DNA of 64,000 nucleotides from the NCBI RefSeq assembly GCF_003584165.1, contig NZ_QXFJ01000008.1, positions 248,001 through 312,000 of the forward strand, given 5' to 3'. Source of the DNA: Flagellimonas aequoris. Lineage in GTDB: Bacteria > Bacteroidota > Bacteroidia > Flavobacteriales > Flavobacteriaceae. The position numbers and the translations under genes are program-made. Positions 36,728 through 45,762 of this stretch are shown here, piece by piece; the first letter of the stretch is position 1; the number at the start of each line of letters is the position of its first letter. Below the pieces are notes generated by a model. The model was not told the origin of the DNA, ran no database searches, and saw nothing but the letters and a program-made list of their open reading frames with translations.

Positions 36728-38227
36728 CTAGTTAATATAGAGCCCAGTATAATCCAATGGGTTGACCATCGGTAAGTTGGACCCAAATTTTGTATTGATT
36801 GCAGTTGTAAATGCATTGGCGACAATTGCATAACCCCTAGGAGCTGGGTGCACACCGTCCAATGAAAATCCTCCACCTGTGGCAAAATCACTGGTCACTA
36901 CACTGCCATCGGTTAATTGGACACCAGAGGAATTGATAGTGCCCAAGAGCGTGTTGACATCGACAAAAGCAAGGTCATAAGCAGAAGCTAGTGCTGAGAT
37001 GGTTACGTTGTAAGCATCTGTTGCCGTTTTGACCATCAACTGTTCTTCAGGGGTCAATACCCATTTGTCTGCCAATGGAACAGCCACGCCGTTGATGGAT
37101 GTAGGATTGTTCGGATCGGCCAAGGTACCGATAAAGGAACTCGAGGTAAGCACCAAAAGGTCATCGGCCGTCGCCTGTCTCATATTAATCAAGGCTGGGT
37201 TATAGCCAGTAAGGTCAGTAAGATCCTCATCCATGATGACCACGGCATTGCCTTCACCAGCAGAAAAGGAAATGGTTCTTTTAGCCAATTCTTCAGCAGT
37301 TATGATGTTCAACGCCTGTAATTGTGCCAACCCTGCATTATAGGCTCCGTAAGCAGCCATACTGTTCAGGTAAGCAGCGGTTTCAGCATCCAATGGAATG
37401 GGATTGTATGGTACAGTGGAAAAATAGGGAAGGTCGGTTACATATGGGATGTTGGCAATGGCACCATTTGCGCCATTGGCCGTCAAGGTCTGCACAATAC
37501 CGCTCATTACACTTGCATACACATTTGGATCAGTAATATCGGCCCTTGAATACGTGCTGGGGTCCAAATTTCCGGTTTGGTCAGTTCCTGCTCCTCCACC
37601 TGTGGCATACAATAGAACATCATTGGATCCAGCCCATAACGTAAAGAAAGTTGCCCCTTGGGCAGCGGCATCACCGATTACGGTGGCCGATTCGGAAGAA
37701 GAAAATCTCGCGAAATATGGATTTGCAGTGCCCATGGCCACTCCGGCCACGCTACCATAACCTGGAGCCAATAATTCATAACTCTTCGCCCCTGGTACTC
37801 CCATGTTGTTGAAAGATCCGGACAATTTGCTGGACACTTCGGTGGATCCCTGACCTGATACTGCAACGGGTGCGGGGCCGTCCGCGGTAAAGGCCAAAAT
37901 AAGCCTGTTTCCGGCGATAGGGGTGCCTTGCAGGGTCATCCCTCCCAAATTATCCGCCATAAAGGGAATGTCAAAAGAGCCTCCTCCTACCAATGCAAAA
38001 TTGGTAGCCAACATATTGGGGAAAGAGGCTTCCTGGCCGGCAATAAAAAGGGCATTGTCCGAAAATCCTGCGGTAAGGGAATTTCCAACTGCTACGTAAT
38101 TGGAAAAATCCGCGGTTCCGGAAGTATATTCAACGGGCTCTGTCGTGTTGTCAATTGGGGTGGTATCGTCTTCACATGCTATCAAGAATAAGCCTAAGAA
38201 AGGGAGTAAGGCATAAAACTTTTTCAT
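36728..38227 (-). CDS. SGNH/GDSL-family hydrolase lipoprotein
   Basis: This 499-residue lipoprotein has lipobox LIACE near residue 18. The SGNH blocks are present: block I VAVGNSLTAG near residues 46-55 (nucleophile Ser in GNSLT), the WAGSND block III with Asn, and DGVHPAPRGYAIVA with the Asp-x-x-His pair. Such enzymes hydrolyse esters of lipids or acylated glycans at the outer membrane. In many flavobacteria this gene is linked to a FadL-type lipid channel, but none is next to it here. It has a full promoter plus an upstream 16-bp palindrome also found before etfB, which suggests a lipid-linked regulon (inference). Confidence 0.87.
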   Translation of the reverse strand: MKKFYALLPFLGLFLIACEDDTTPIDNTTEPVEYTSGTADFSNYVAVGNSLTAGFSDNALFIAGQEASFPNMLATNFALVGGGSFDIPFMADNLGGMTLQGTPIAGNRLILAFTADGPAPVAVSGQGSTEVSSKLSGSFNNMGVPGAKSYELLAPGYGSVAGVAMGTANPYFARFSSSESATVIGDAAAQGATFFTLWAGSNDVLLYATGGGAGTDQTGNLDPSTYSRADITDPNVYASVMSGIVQTLTANGANGAIANIPYVTDLPYFSTVPYNPIPLDAETAAYLNSMAAYGAYNAGLAQLQALNIITAEELAKRTISFSAGEGNAVVIMDEDLTDLTGYNPALINMRQATADDLLVLTSSSFIGTLADPNNPTSINGVAVPLADKWVLTPEEQLMVKTATDAYNVTISALASAYDLAFVDVNTLLGTINSSGVQLTDGSVVTSDFATGGGFSLDGVHPAPRGYAIVANAFTTAINTKFGSNLPMVNPLDYTGLYIN

Positions 38228-38284
38228 ATCGAAAATCTGTTAGAGTTAGTTTATGTTAACTTTTATGGTAAAATCACAATAAAC

Positions 38285-38315
38285 CAAATCTATATCAAAT
38301 TTGTTATACAGGCAA
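38285..38315 (-). promoter_or_regulatory. Promoter for the SGNH lipoprotein gene
   Basis: On the minus strand TTG (38313-38315) is followed after 20 bases by TAGATTTG (38285-38292), a full match to TAnnTTTG. It lies 57 bases upstream of the ATG. Confidence 0.65.
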
Positions 38316-38331
38316 TTAAATGGACAAAAAA

Positions 38332-38347
38332 ATTATGCATGCATAAT
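38332..38347. promoter_or_regulatory. 16-bp palindromic operator candidate (copy 1)
   Basis: ATTATGCATGCATAAT is a perfect palindrome. Its centre is about 54.5 bases upstream of the last base of the SGNH gene's -7 element, close to the -60 region, where a class I activator would sit. The same 16 bases recur upstream of etfB. Confidence 0.6.
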
Positions 38348-38362
38348 AAAAAGGGTAAAATT

Positions 38363-39133
38363 TTAAGAATTTAGAAAAGCGAAGCTCTTTTCAAAAAACT
38401 GTTTTGGGTTTTCTGCATGCAACCAATGTCCGGCCTTGTCAATGGTTTCAATCTGCGTATTGGGGAAGTGTTTTTTGATTTCCGGATAATCGTTAGGCAT
38501 GATATATTCGGACCGATCGCCCCTTAAAAAGAGGGTAGGGCCTTCGTAAATGGCCAAAGGACCGATGTTGTCCCCAATTTCTTCCATTTTGTTCTTGAGG
38601 ACATCAAAATTGAAACGGAACCCTAATTTGCCCTGTTCCACCCAGTATAGATTTTTGAGCAAAAACTGACGTATGCTAAAACTTCTTAGGTACTGGGAGA
38701 GTTGTTCGTCCGCTTCCGTTCTACTAGAAATATGATCAAAATCCAATTTGTCCAGAGCGTTTACGATATCCTGATGATGTGGGGGATAAAACTTGGGTGC
38801 AATATCGGCAACGATGAGTTTGGTGACCCTTTCCGGATGGGAGGTGGCCAAATGCATGGCCGTTTTTCCACCCATGGAATGCCCAAGTACTAGGGCCGAT
38901 TCCAAATGATGGTGGTCCATATAGTCGATGACATCTTGGGAAAGCAATTCGTAATCAAAATCGGGGGAATGGAAACTTTTGCCATGGTTCCGTTGGTCAA
39001 TCAAATGTACCTGAAAACCATTTTCGGCGTATTGGGAGCCAAGTGTCTTCCAGTTATCCGACATGCCCAAAAAGCCATGTAGGATGATAAAAGGTTGTCC
39101 TTCGCCCAATATTTTTGAATGTAATATTTCCAT
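38363..39133 (-). CDS. Alpha/beta-fold hydrolase (YbfF-like esterase)
   Basis: This 256-residue soluble hydrolase opens with the oxyanion motif ILHGFLGMSDNW. Its nucleophile elbow is LGHSMGGKTAM, with Ser near residue 96. A catalytic Asp is likely in FLRGDRSEYI, and the His is in DKAGHWLHAENP. It resembles the YbfF/BioH-like acyl esterases acting on short-chain or CoA esters. Its ATG overlaps the pdxJ stop codon (TAATG), so it is translationally coupled to pdxJ. The substrate is unknown. Confidence 0.87.
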   Translation of the reverse strand: MEILHSKILGEGQPFIILHGFLGMSDNWKTLGSQYAENGFQVHLIDQRNHGKSFHSPDFDYELLSQDVIDYMDHHHLESALVLGHSMGGKTAMHLATSHPERVTKLIVADIAPKFYPPHHQDIVNALDKLDFDHISSRTEADEQLSQYLRSFSIRQFLLKNLYWVEQGKLGFRFNFDVLKNKMEEIGDNIGPLAIYEGPTLFLRGDRSEYIMPNDYPEIKKHFPNTQIETIDKAGHWLHAENPKQFFEKSFAFLNS

Positions 39134-39849
39134 TATTTCAATCTATGTAAGTACAGGTTGATGACGTTTTCCAGTCCCAGATAAAGGGACTCGCAGATGA
39201 GTGCATGGCCAATGGAGACCTCCAGCAGGTTGGGGATGTGCTGCTTGAAAAATTGGATGTTGTCCAAGCTCAGATCATGTCCCGCGTTAAGGCCAAGTCC
39301 AACTTTGTTGGCCGCTTCGGCAGCTTTTACAAAGGGTTCTACCGCAGTTTCCTTGTTACCTATGGCAAATTCATGCGCGTAGCTTTCGGTATATAACTCG
39401 ACCCGGTCGGTACCGGTCAAGGCGGCAGCTTCTACCATTTTGGGGTCTGGATCCACGAAAATGGAAGTCCGTATGCCATTTTCCTTGAAGGTGTTGATCA
39501 CATCTATCAAAAAATCCTTGTGTTTAATGGTGTCCCATCCTGCATTGGAGGTGATGGCATCCTCTGCATCGGGCACCAAGGTGACCTGAGTGGGTTTTAC
39601 CTCGAGGACCAAATCGATGAATTTGGGGACTGGGTTCCCTTCAATGTTGAATTCCGTAGTGACGATTTTTTTGAGGTCCCTGGCATCTTGATAACGAATG
39701 TGTCGCTCATCGGGTCTTGGGTGAATAGTGATGCCCTCAGCCCCGAAAGATTCAATGTCCTGGGTGGATGTGATGAGGTTGGGCACGTTGCCGCCACGAG
39801 AATTCCGTAATGTTGCCAGTTTATTTATGTTGACGCTCAACTTTGTCAT
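39133..39849 (-). CDS. pdxJ: Pyridoxine 5'-phosphate synthase
   Basis: This 238-residue TIM-barrel enzyme condenses 1-deoxyxylulose-5-phosphate with 3-amino-1-hydroxyacetone 1-phosphate to make pyridoxine 5'-phosphate. Family features are LSVNINKLATLRNSRGG (split by the first catalytic residues), ITIHPRPDERHIR, the PTQVTLVPD strand and the C-terminal GHALICESLYLGLE. The frame extends to 39921, but the ATG at 39849 gives the standard PdxJ start. It is divergent from the CBS gene and overlaps the downstream hydrolase by one base. Confidence 0.95.
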   Translation of the reverse strand: MTKLSVNINKLATLRNSRGGNVPNLITSTQDIESFGAEGITIHPRPDERHIRYQDARDLKKIVTTEFNIEGNPVPKFIDLVLEVKPTQVTLVPDAEDAITSNAGWDTIKHKDFLIDVINTFKENGIRTSIFVDPDPKMVEAAALTGTDRVELYTESYAHEFAIGNKETAVEPFVKAAEAANKVGLGLNAGHDLSLDNIQFFKQHIPNLLEVSIGHALICESLYLGLENVINLYLHRLK

Positions 39850-39869
39850 GGAGATCTTTTTTAGATTGG

Positions 39870-39877
39870 CAAAAATA
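39870..39877 (-). promoter_or_regulatory. Putative -7 element for pdxJ
   Basis: TATTTTTG on the minus strand matches TAnnTTTG and lies 20 bases before the pdxJ ATG. No TTG is found at the -33 position, so this is a tentative call. Confidence 0.4.
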
Positions 39878-39935
39878 GGAATTAGGCACGCCTTTTGCCA
39901 TTTAAAATTAGTATTTTGCACCTAATAACAGCGTT

Positions 39936-40592
39936 ATGTACATCCAAGACCAAATTATAACCACAGTGCCCGTTTTCGAGGTTTCCGAAACCTTGAAGGA
40001 GGTAATCAAATTTTTTGAGGAGACCACATACTCCCATGTGGCCGTTACCGAAAACGGGGTTTACCTTGGACTTTTGTCGGAGAATGACCTGCCCTGTTTC
40101 GAGCCAGAAAAATCCATAGAGGACTTCCGGTACGAATTGGATAATTTCTTTGTGACTAAGGAAACAGCTTGGTTGGATGTACTGGAGATGTTCTCCCGGA
40201 ACGAGGCCAATATTTTGCCCGTTGTGGACGAGAACCAGTTGATTTTGGGATACTATGATCTGGAAGATATCGTAAGTGTTTTTATCGATACCCCATTTTT
40301 TAAAGAACCTGGGGCCATTTTGGTTGTTTCCACTGGTATAAAAGATTATTCCTTTAGTGAGATTGCCCAAATCGTGGAAAGCAACAATGCCCGGCTGTTG
40401 GGGGCCTTCATCACCGATTCTGAAAATGATGTGGTACAGATTACCCTTAAGATCGGTACCCAGAGCATGAACGAGGTGGCCCAAACCTTTAGAAGGTACA
40501 ACTACACCATCGTTTTCGGGAATAGTGACGATCAGTTCCTCGAAGATTTGAAACAACGATCGGACTATCTGGAAAAATATCTCAACGTATAG
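39936..40592 (+). CDS. CBS-domain protein
   Basis: This 218-residue protein has two N-terminal CBS motifs: one around residues 1-60 (TTYSHVAVTENGVYLGLLSEND), the other around residues 75-115 (ANILPVVDENQLILGYYDLED). The C-terminal ~90 residues have an ACT-like alternation of strands and helices (GAILVVSTG, FSEIAQIVESNNARLLGAF). CBS pairs bind adenine nucleotides and regulate partner proteins. It ends one base before nadK, a conserved arrangement that suggests a link to NAD(P) or nucleotide sensing (inference). Confidence 0.85.
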   Translation: MYIQDQIITTVPVFEVSETLKEVIKFFEETTYSHVAVTENGVYLGLLSENDLPCFEPEKSIEDFRYELDNFFVTKETAWLDVLEMFSRNEANILPVVDENQLILGYYDLEDIVSVFIDTPFFKEPGAILVVSTGIKDYSFSEIAQIVESNNARLLGAFITDSENDVVQITLKIGTQSMNEVAQTFRRYNYTIVFGNSDDQFLEDLKQRSDYLEKYLNV

Positions 40593-40593
40593 C

Positions 40594-41475
40594 ATGAAGG
40601 TAGCCATCTACGGTCAATCTTTTCAGGAAGAGGATAAGTGTTGTGTGCAGGAGCTTTTGGAGGAACTCGAAAAGTTGGATGCCACCATTTATGTTGAGGA
40701 GAATTTCAACAAACTTGTTTCCGAAGTAACAAAAGACCATATTGAAGGAGTATTTACGTCATCAAAAGGACTGGACTCCAGTTTTGATATGTTCGTGAGC
40801 TTTGGAGGGGATGGTACCATGTTGCGTGCGGTGACCTATATTAAAGATTACGGCATTCCAATTGTTGGGGTCAACACCGGCCGATTGGGCTTTTTGTCCA
40901 CCTTTAAAAAAGAAAACGTGCGCAAGCTGGTCACGGAATTTGTGGCCGGGCACTATACTATTGAGGAGCGCACCTTGGTAGAGGTGGAACTGAATTCCGA
41001 TCTGGATGAATTCAAAGGACTCAATTTTGCATTGAACGAAGTGACCGTAAGCCGGAAGGATACCACCTCCATGATCACCGTTGAGACGTGGCTGAACGAT
41101 GAATACCTGACCTCTTATTGGTCCGATGGCCTTATCGTGTCCACACCTACAGGTTCTACCGGATATTCCCTCAGTTGTGGGGGACCGGTGATTGCGCCCA
41201 CGGCAAAATCCCTTGTACTTACACCCATTGCTCCGCACAATCTGAATGCCCGCCCTTTGGTCATTTCAGATGATACCCAGATCAGGTTAAAGGTTTCAGG
41301 TAGGGAAAAGACCCATTTGGTCTCCTTGGATTCCAGGATTGCCGACATTCCGAACGGCAAGGAAATACGCATCAAAAAATCGAATTTTACCATCAAAATG
41401 ATCGAATATAAATCGGAAAGCTTCTTAAAAACGCTTCGCAATAAATTGCTTTGGGGGGAAGATAAACGCAATTGA
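40594..41475 (+). CDS. nadK: NAD kinase
   Basis: This 293-residue enzyme phosphorylates NAD to NADP. The GGDGT motif is at residues 71-75 (FVSFGGDGTMLRAV) with Asp73 as catalytic base. The NE/D motif ALNEVTVSR and the glycine-rich stretch TPTGSTGYSLSCGGP follow. The start is an ATG two bases after the CBS gene stop. It is the second gene of a rightward run that continues into envelope genes after a ~110-base gap. Confidence 0.95.
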   Translation: MKVAIYGQSFQEEDKCCVQELLEELEKLDATIYVEENFNKLVSEVTKDHIEGVFTSSKGLDSSFDMFVSFGGDGTMLRAVTYIKDYGIPIVGVNTGRLGFLSTFKKENVRKLVTEFVAGHYTIEERTLVEVELNSDLDEFKGLNFALNEVTVSRKDTTSMITVETWLNDEYLTSYWSDGLIVSTPTGSTGYSLSCGGPVIAPTAKSLVLTPIAPHNLNARPLVISDDTQIRLKVSGREKTHLVSLDSRIADIPNGKEIRIKKSNFTIKMIEYKSESFLKTLRNKLLWGEDKRN

Positions 41476-41586
41476 ACTTGGGGCGAACAATAAATGGAGA
41501 GAAAAACTGTTTTACAAGGGAGAACAAATCTAACATTGTATCTATTGACCTTCCTTTACTCTTAAAACTTGAATTTTTTGGTTAGT

Positions 41587-42270
41587 ATGCGGATAGTTTT
41601 GGCTGTATTTCTATGCTGTGTGATCAAGGTCAGCGCACAGACCTATGAGATTGGTTTGTTTGCCGGAGGTGCCAATATGGTGGGCGATGTGGGAAGGACC
41701 AACTACATTTTGCCCTCGGGCCCTGCCTTTGGTGGCATCTTTAAATGGAACAAGGGAAAACGGTACGCTTGGAGGGGCAGTGTGCTCTATGGGCAATTTA
41801 CCGCAGACGATACCAAATCCAGCATGCAATCCCGCCAGCAGCGGGCCTATGTGATGGACAATTCGATATTGGAGTTCTCCGCAGGATTGGAAATCAACTT
41901 CGTGGAATACAACCTTCACAAGCTCGGACCCGCCTTTACACCCTATCTATACACGGGTTTGACCTACTTTAGGTACGATTTTAATTATTTTGATGCCCTC
42001 CAAGTGCAGGATATTAACCAAAAAGACGGTAGTTTTGCAATTCCAATGACGGTTGGGGCAAAATGCCGGTTAAGTCAGTTCCTCATCTTGGGGGCCGAAA
42101 TTGGGGCCAGGTATACTTTTACGGACAATTTGGACGCAAGTAACCCAGAAGGTTCCAATTATGAGCAGTTCAGGTTTGGGAACATATTGAGCGATGACTG
42201 GTATGTGTTCACAGGTTTTACATTGACGTATACCTTTGGACGCAAGCCCTGCCAGGATTGTTTTCAATAA
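41587..42270 (+). CDS. DUF6089 family outer-membrane-associated protein
   Basis: The ATG at 41587 gives 227 residues with a signal peptide (IVLAVFLCCVIKVSAQ). A TTG at 41569 would add six codons and is not needed. The mature part looks like a small beta-barrel: YEIGLFAGGANMVGDVG, FGGIFKWNKGKRYAWR, and a closing strand FTGFTLTYTFGRK followed by a CQDCF tail. DUF6089 genes are regularly found directly before uppS and bamA in flavobacteria, as here (three bases to uppS). The function is unknown; an envelope role is inferred from context. Confidence 0.85.
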   Translation: MRIVLAVFLCCVIKVSAQTYEIGLFAGGANMVGDVGRTNYILPSGPAFGGIFKWNKGKRYAWRGSVLYGQFTADDTKSSMQSRQQRAYVMDNSILEFSAGLEINFVEYNLHKLGPAFTPYLYTGLTYFRYDFNYFDALQVQDINQKDGSFAIPMTVGAKCRLSQFLILGAEIGARYTFTDNLDASNPEGSNYEQFRFGNILSDDWYVFTGFTLTYTFGRKPCQDCFQ

Positions 42271-42273
42271 ATA

Positions 42274-43014
42274 ATGCATACGCTAGAGGACCTAAACAAG
42301 GACAAACTTCCAAAACATTTGGCCATTATCATGGACGGTAATGGTAGGTGGGCCAAACAACGGGGCAAGCTTCGTGTGTTCGGCCATGAAAATGGTGCCG
42401 AAGCGGTAAAACGTACCGTGGAAGCCTGCGTGAAGCTTGAAATACAATACCTTACCCTCTATGCATTCTCCACAGAAAATTGGAACAGACCCAAAATTGA
42501 AGTGGACACTTTGATGAAACTTTTGGTTACCGCTCTGAAAAAGGAGCTCAAAAACCTGAAAAAGAACAATATAAGGTTAAGGGCCATCGGTAAAATGGAA
42601 ACCCTGCCCGAAAAGGTCCACAAAGAACTTTCCGAAGTCATTGCCAAAACATCAAAAAATACGGGGATGACCGTTACCCTGGCATTGAGTTATGGCTCTC
42701 GGGAAGAGATAACATCGGCGGTTCGGGAGATTGCGGTCAAAGTTAAAAATAACATAATTTCGCCCGAAAATATTGACGAACAAGTTATAAATACACATCT
42801 TTACGCGCACTTTTTGCCTGATGTTGACCTACTTATACGCACCAGTGGCGAATGTAGGATCAGTAATTTTTTACTCTGGCAGATTGCATACGCCGAATTA
42901 TATTTTATTGATGTATTTTGGCCCGATTTTAACGAGCAGCATTTGGTAGAGGCCATATTAAGTTACCAAAATAGAGAACGACGATTTGGAAAAACTAGCG
43001 AACAACTTAACTAA
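42274..43014 (+). CDS. uppS: Isoprenyl (undecaprenyl diphosphate) transferase
   Basis: This 246-residue cis-prenyltransferase makes the C55 lipid carrier used for peptidoglycan and surface polysaccharides. The catalytic Asp21 is in IIMDGNGRWAKQRG. YLTLYAFSTENWNRP, LSYGSREEI and the C-terminal DLLIRTSGECRISNFLLWQ with YAELYF complete the family set. Its last 29 bases overlap the start of bamA, giving translational coupling between lipid-carrier synthesis and outer-membrane assembly. Confidence 0.96.
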   Translation: MHTLEDLNKDKLPKHLAIIMDGNGRWAKQRGKLRVFGHENGAEAVKRTVEACVKLEIQYLTLYAFSTENWNRPKIEVDTLMKLLVTALKKELKNLKKNNIRLRAIGKMETLPEKVHKELSEVIAKTSKNTGMTVTLALSYGSREEITSAVREIAVKVKNNIISPENIDEQVINTHLYAHFLPDVDLLIRTSGECRISNFLLWQIAYAELYFIDVFWPDFNEQHLVEAILSYQNRERRFGKTSEQLN

Positions 43015-45664
43015 AGGTATTGATAACCTGATACCGGTTTATCTCAGAATTTTTCTTTCCGCAGCATTTTTACTCTTGTCCGGAACAGGATTTGCCCAAG
43101 AAACTTCATTTGAGGACGGCAAGGAATATATTTTGGGCGGATTAACGGTCACGGGACTGCAAAGTTATAACGAGCAGACCGTTAAGACCTACACGGGTCT
43201 AAGGGTAGGCCAGCCCATAAAAGTTCCAGGGGACGAGATCAGTGCCGTTATTAAAAAGTTGTGGAGCTTGGAACTCTTCAGCAATGTGGAGATGTACTAT
43301 ACCAAGATCGAGGATGATAAGATTTTCCTCGAGCTCCATATTCTGGAACGCCCCACCTTGAACAAGGTTACGGTATACGGCATTAAAAAGCGAAAGGTAG
43401 AGGACATCATCAACGATACAGACCTTAAAAAAGGGAAGAAGATTACCGAAAGTTTGATCGCCAATACCAAAAACTACCTTCAGAACAAGTACAAAAAACA
43501 AGGGTACCTCAATGCCAAGGTCAATATAGCCACGGCAGCCGATACTTCTGGAACCAATGTCCAGAATATGGTGGTCAATGTGAACAAAGGGGATAAGGTA
43601 AAGATCAGAAAGATCACCTTTGAAGGGAATGAGCAACTTTCCAATAAAAGGTTGCGCAAAGCCTTGAAGAATACCAAGAAGAAAAAATTGTTCCGTTTCT
43701 GGAAAAAATCAAAATTCATTGCGGCCGATTTTGACGAAGATCTATCCAATTTGGTGGATACCTATGCCGAAAGGGGCTACAGGGATGCCAGGGTGCTTTC
43801 CGATACCTTCGTAAAAGTGGATGAGCACAACATCGACCTGACCATTAAAGTGGAAGAGGGCGACAAATACTACTTCGGTAATATTGATTTTGTGGGGAAT
43901 TCCGTTTACACCGATAGGCAGTTGAGCCAAGTATTGGGCATCAAAAAAGGGGATACCTATAATGGGGTATTGTTAAAGGAACGCGTAGCGGACGATTCCA
44001 AGCCAGACGCTGTGGACTTGACCAACCTGTATCAAAACAATGGTTACCTGTTCTCCAGTATTAATCCCGTTGAAGTCTCCGCAGTAAATGATACCATCGA
44101 TTTTGAGATCAGGATCATAGAGGGTAAGGAAACCTATTTGGACCACGTGACGGTAAAAGGAAATGATAAGACCAATGACCACGTGATCTTTAGGGAGTTG
44201 AGAACACGTCCCGGCCAAAAATATAGCAAGGAAAATATTGTAAGGACCATCAGGGAATTGGGGCAACTTGGGTTTTTTGATGCCGAACAGATCGTGCCCA
44301 ACATTGAAAACCCTAACCCTAATGAAGGAACTGTGGATATTGAATACAGCTTGGTAGAATCTGGTTCCAGCCAGATAGAATTGCAAGGTGGTTTTGGTGG
44401 GGGTGGTTTCATCGGTACTTTGGGACTTTCCTTTAGTAATTTCTCTTTGAAGAATATTTTTAATGGAGAGGCATACAAACCTGTGCCCATGGGTGATGGG
44501 CAGACGTTTGCCCTTCGTTTGCAGGCCAGTAGAACCTTTAGGGTATACAGTCTAAATTTTTCCGAACCATGGTTGGGAGGTAAGAAACCGGTAAGGTTCA
44601 ACCTGTCGCTTTCCAGAACACAGCAATTCGCCACAGGTTACAATAATAGTGGTAGACTTGATGTTGATAAGTCAAGGGGATTTGCCATTACCGGGGTTTC
44701 CGCAGGATTGGCCAAAAGGGTACAATGGCCTGATGATTTCTTCACCATTTCCCATGCGGTAAGTTATCAGTTGTATGATTTTAATGATTATAACAGTGGT
44801 CTGTTCAATTTTGGTAATGGTAGCTCCAATTCTTTGAGCTATACCCTTGGAATCTCAAGAAGCTCCCAGGGGCCTAGCAGGATATTCCCAATGACAGGTT
44901 CCAATTTTGAGCTCACCGCCAAATTTACACCACCCTATTCTTTGTTCAGTTCCAAGGATTTCAAGCAGTTGAAAGAGGATATCAATGCTACGACAGAAAG
45001 ACTATATGAAATTGGGCCTAACCCAGATACAATAGAGGAACAATTGGAATACCAGCAGTTAAGTCAAGATTTGGAGAGCATGGAAGAGGAGCGATTTAAA
45101 TTGTTGGAATATTACAAGATCAAGTTCAAAGGAGACTGGTATACCACATTGGTGGATAAACTGGTACTACGGACCAATGCAGAGTTCGGTTTCTTAGGGG
45201 CCTACAACCACGATATCGGGGATGTTCCTTTTGAGCGTTTTTATGTGGGGGGTGATGGTCTTGGTAACTTTACTTTGGACGGTAGGGACGTGATCCAATT
45301 ACGTGGATACCAAAACCAATCATTGACACCTTATGTCACCAATGCCATTACAGGTAGACTTCAACAGGATGGGGGGACCATTTACAATAAATTCTCTATG
45401 GAACTCCGTTATCCGCTAACCTTAAAACCCTCGGCTTCCATTTATGCCCTGTCATTTTTAGAAGCTGGTAATGCCTTCAACAATTTTAATGAATATAATC
45501 CGTTTGAGTTAAAAAGATCTGCCGGAGTGGGGCTACGTATTTTTATGCCGGCATTCGGACTCTTGGGAATTGATTTTGGTTATGGTTTCGATAGTGATGC
45601 CAGGCCAGGATCTACAGGACCAAGTGGATGGCAAACGCACTTCATCATCGGGCAGCAGTTTTAA
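42986..45664 (+). CDS. bamA: Outer membrane protein assembly factor BamA
   Basis: This 892-residue protein is the core of the machine that inserts beta-barrels. A signal peptide (FLSAAFLLLSGTGFAQ) is preceded by about 25 extra residues. Five POTRA domains run to about residue 465 (for example VTVYGIKKRKVEDI and ITFEGNEQLSNKRLRKALK). The 16-strand barrel follows, with the RGY motif in IQLRGYQNQ. The only possible start is TTG at 42986: an in-frame TAA lies at 42959-42961 and no ATG occurs between. A charged helical insertion sits inside the barrel around residues 653-712. Confidence 0.95.
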   Translation: MEKLANNLTKGIDNLIPVYLRIFLSAAFLLLSGTGFAQETSFEDGKEYILGGLTVTGLQSYNEQTVKTYTGLRVGQPIKVPGDEISAVIKKLWSLELFSNVEMYYTKIEDDKIFLELHILERPTLNKVTVYGIKKRKVEDIINDTDLKKGKKITESLIANTKNYLQNKYKKQGYLNAKVNIATAADTSGTNVQNMVVNVNKGDKVKIRKITFEGNEQLSNKRLRKALKNTKKKKLFRFWKKSKFIAADFDEDLSNLVDTYAERGYRDARVLSDTFVKVDEHNIDLTIKVEEGDKYYFGNIDFVGNSVYTDRQLSQVLGIKKGDTYNGVLLKERVADDSKPDAVDLTNLYQNNGYLFSSINPVEVSAVNDTIDFEIRIIEGKETYLDHVTVKGNDKTNDHVIFRELRTRPGQKYSKENIVRTIRELGQLGFFDAEQIVPNIENPNPNEGTVDIEYSLVESGSSQIELQGGFGGGGFIGTLGLSFSNFSLKNIFNGEAYKPVPMGDGQTFALRLQASRTFRVYSLNFSEPWLGGKKPVRFNLSLSRTQQFATGYNNSGRLDVDKSRGFAITGVSAGLAKRVQWPDDFFTISHAVSYQLYDFNDYNSGLFNFGNGSSNSLSYTLGISRSSQGPSRIFPMTGSNFELTAKFTPPYSLFSSKDFKQLKEDINATTERLYEIGPNPDTIEEQLEYQQLSQDLESMEEERFKLLEYYKIKFKGDWYTTLVDKLVLRTNAEFGFLGAYNHDIGDVPFERFYVGGDGLGNFTLDGRDVIQLRGYQNQSLTPYVTNAITGRLQQDGGTIYNKFSMELRYPLTLKPSASIYALSFLEAGNAFNNFNEYNPFELKRSAGVGLRIFMPAFGLLGIDFGYGFDSDARPGSTGPSGWQTHFIIGQQF

Positions 45665-45762
45665 TCAATTGAAAATAGTGTCTTAATAATTTATAAATAA
45701 CTCATTTTGAATAATTTGGTTATTTTGGCACGATATTTTCTATATAAAATGCGGAATCAAAG

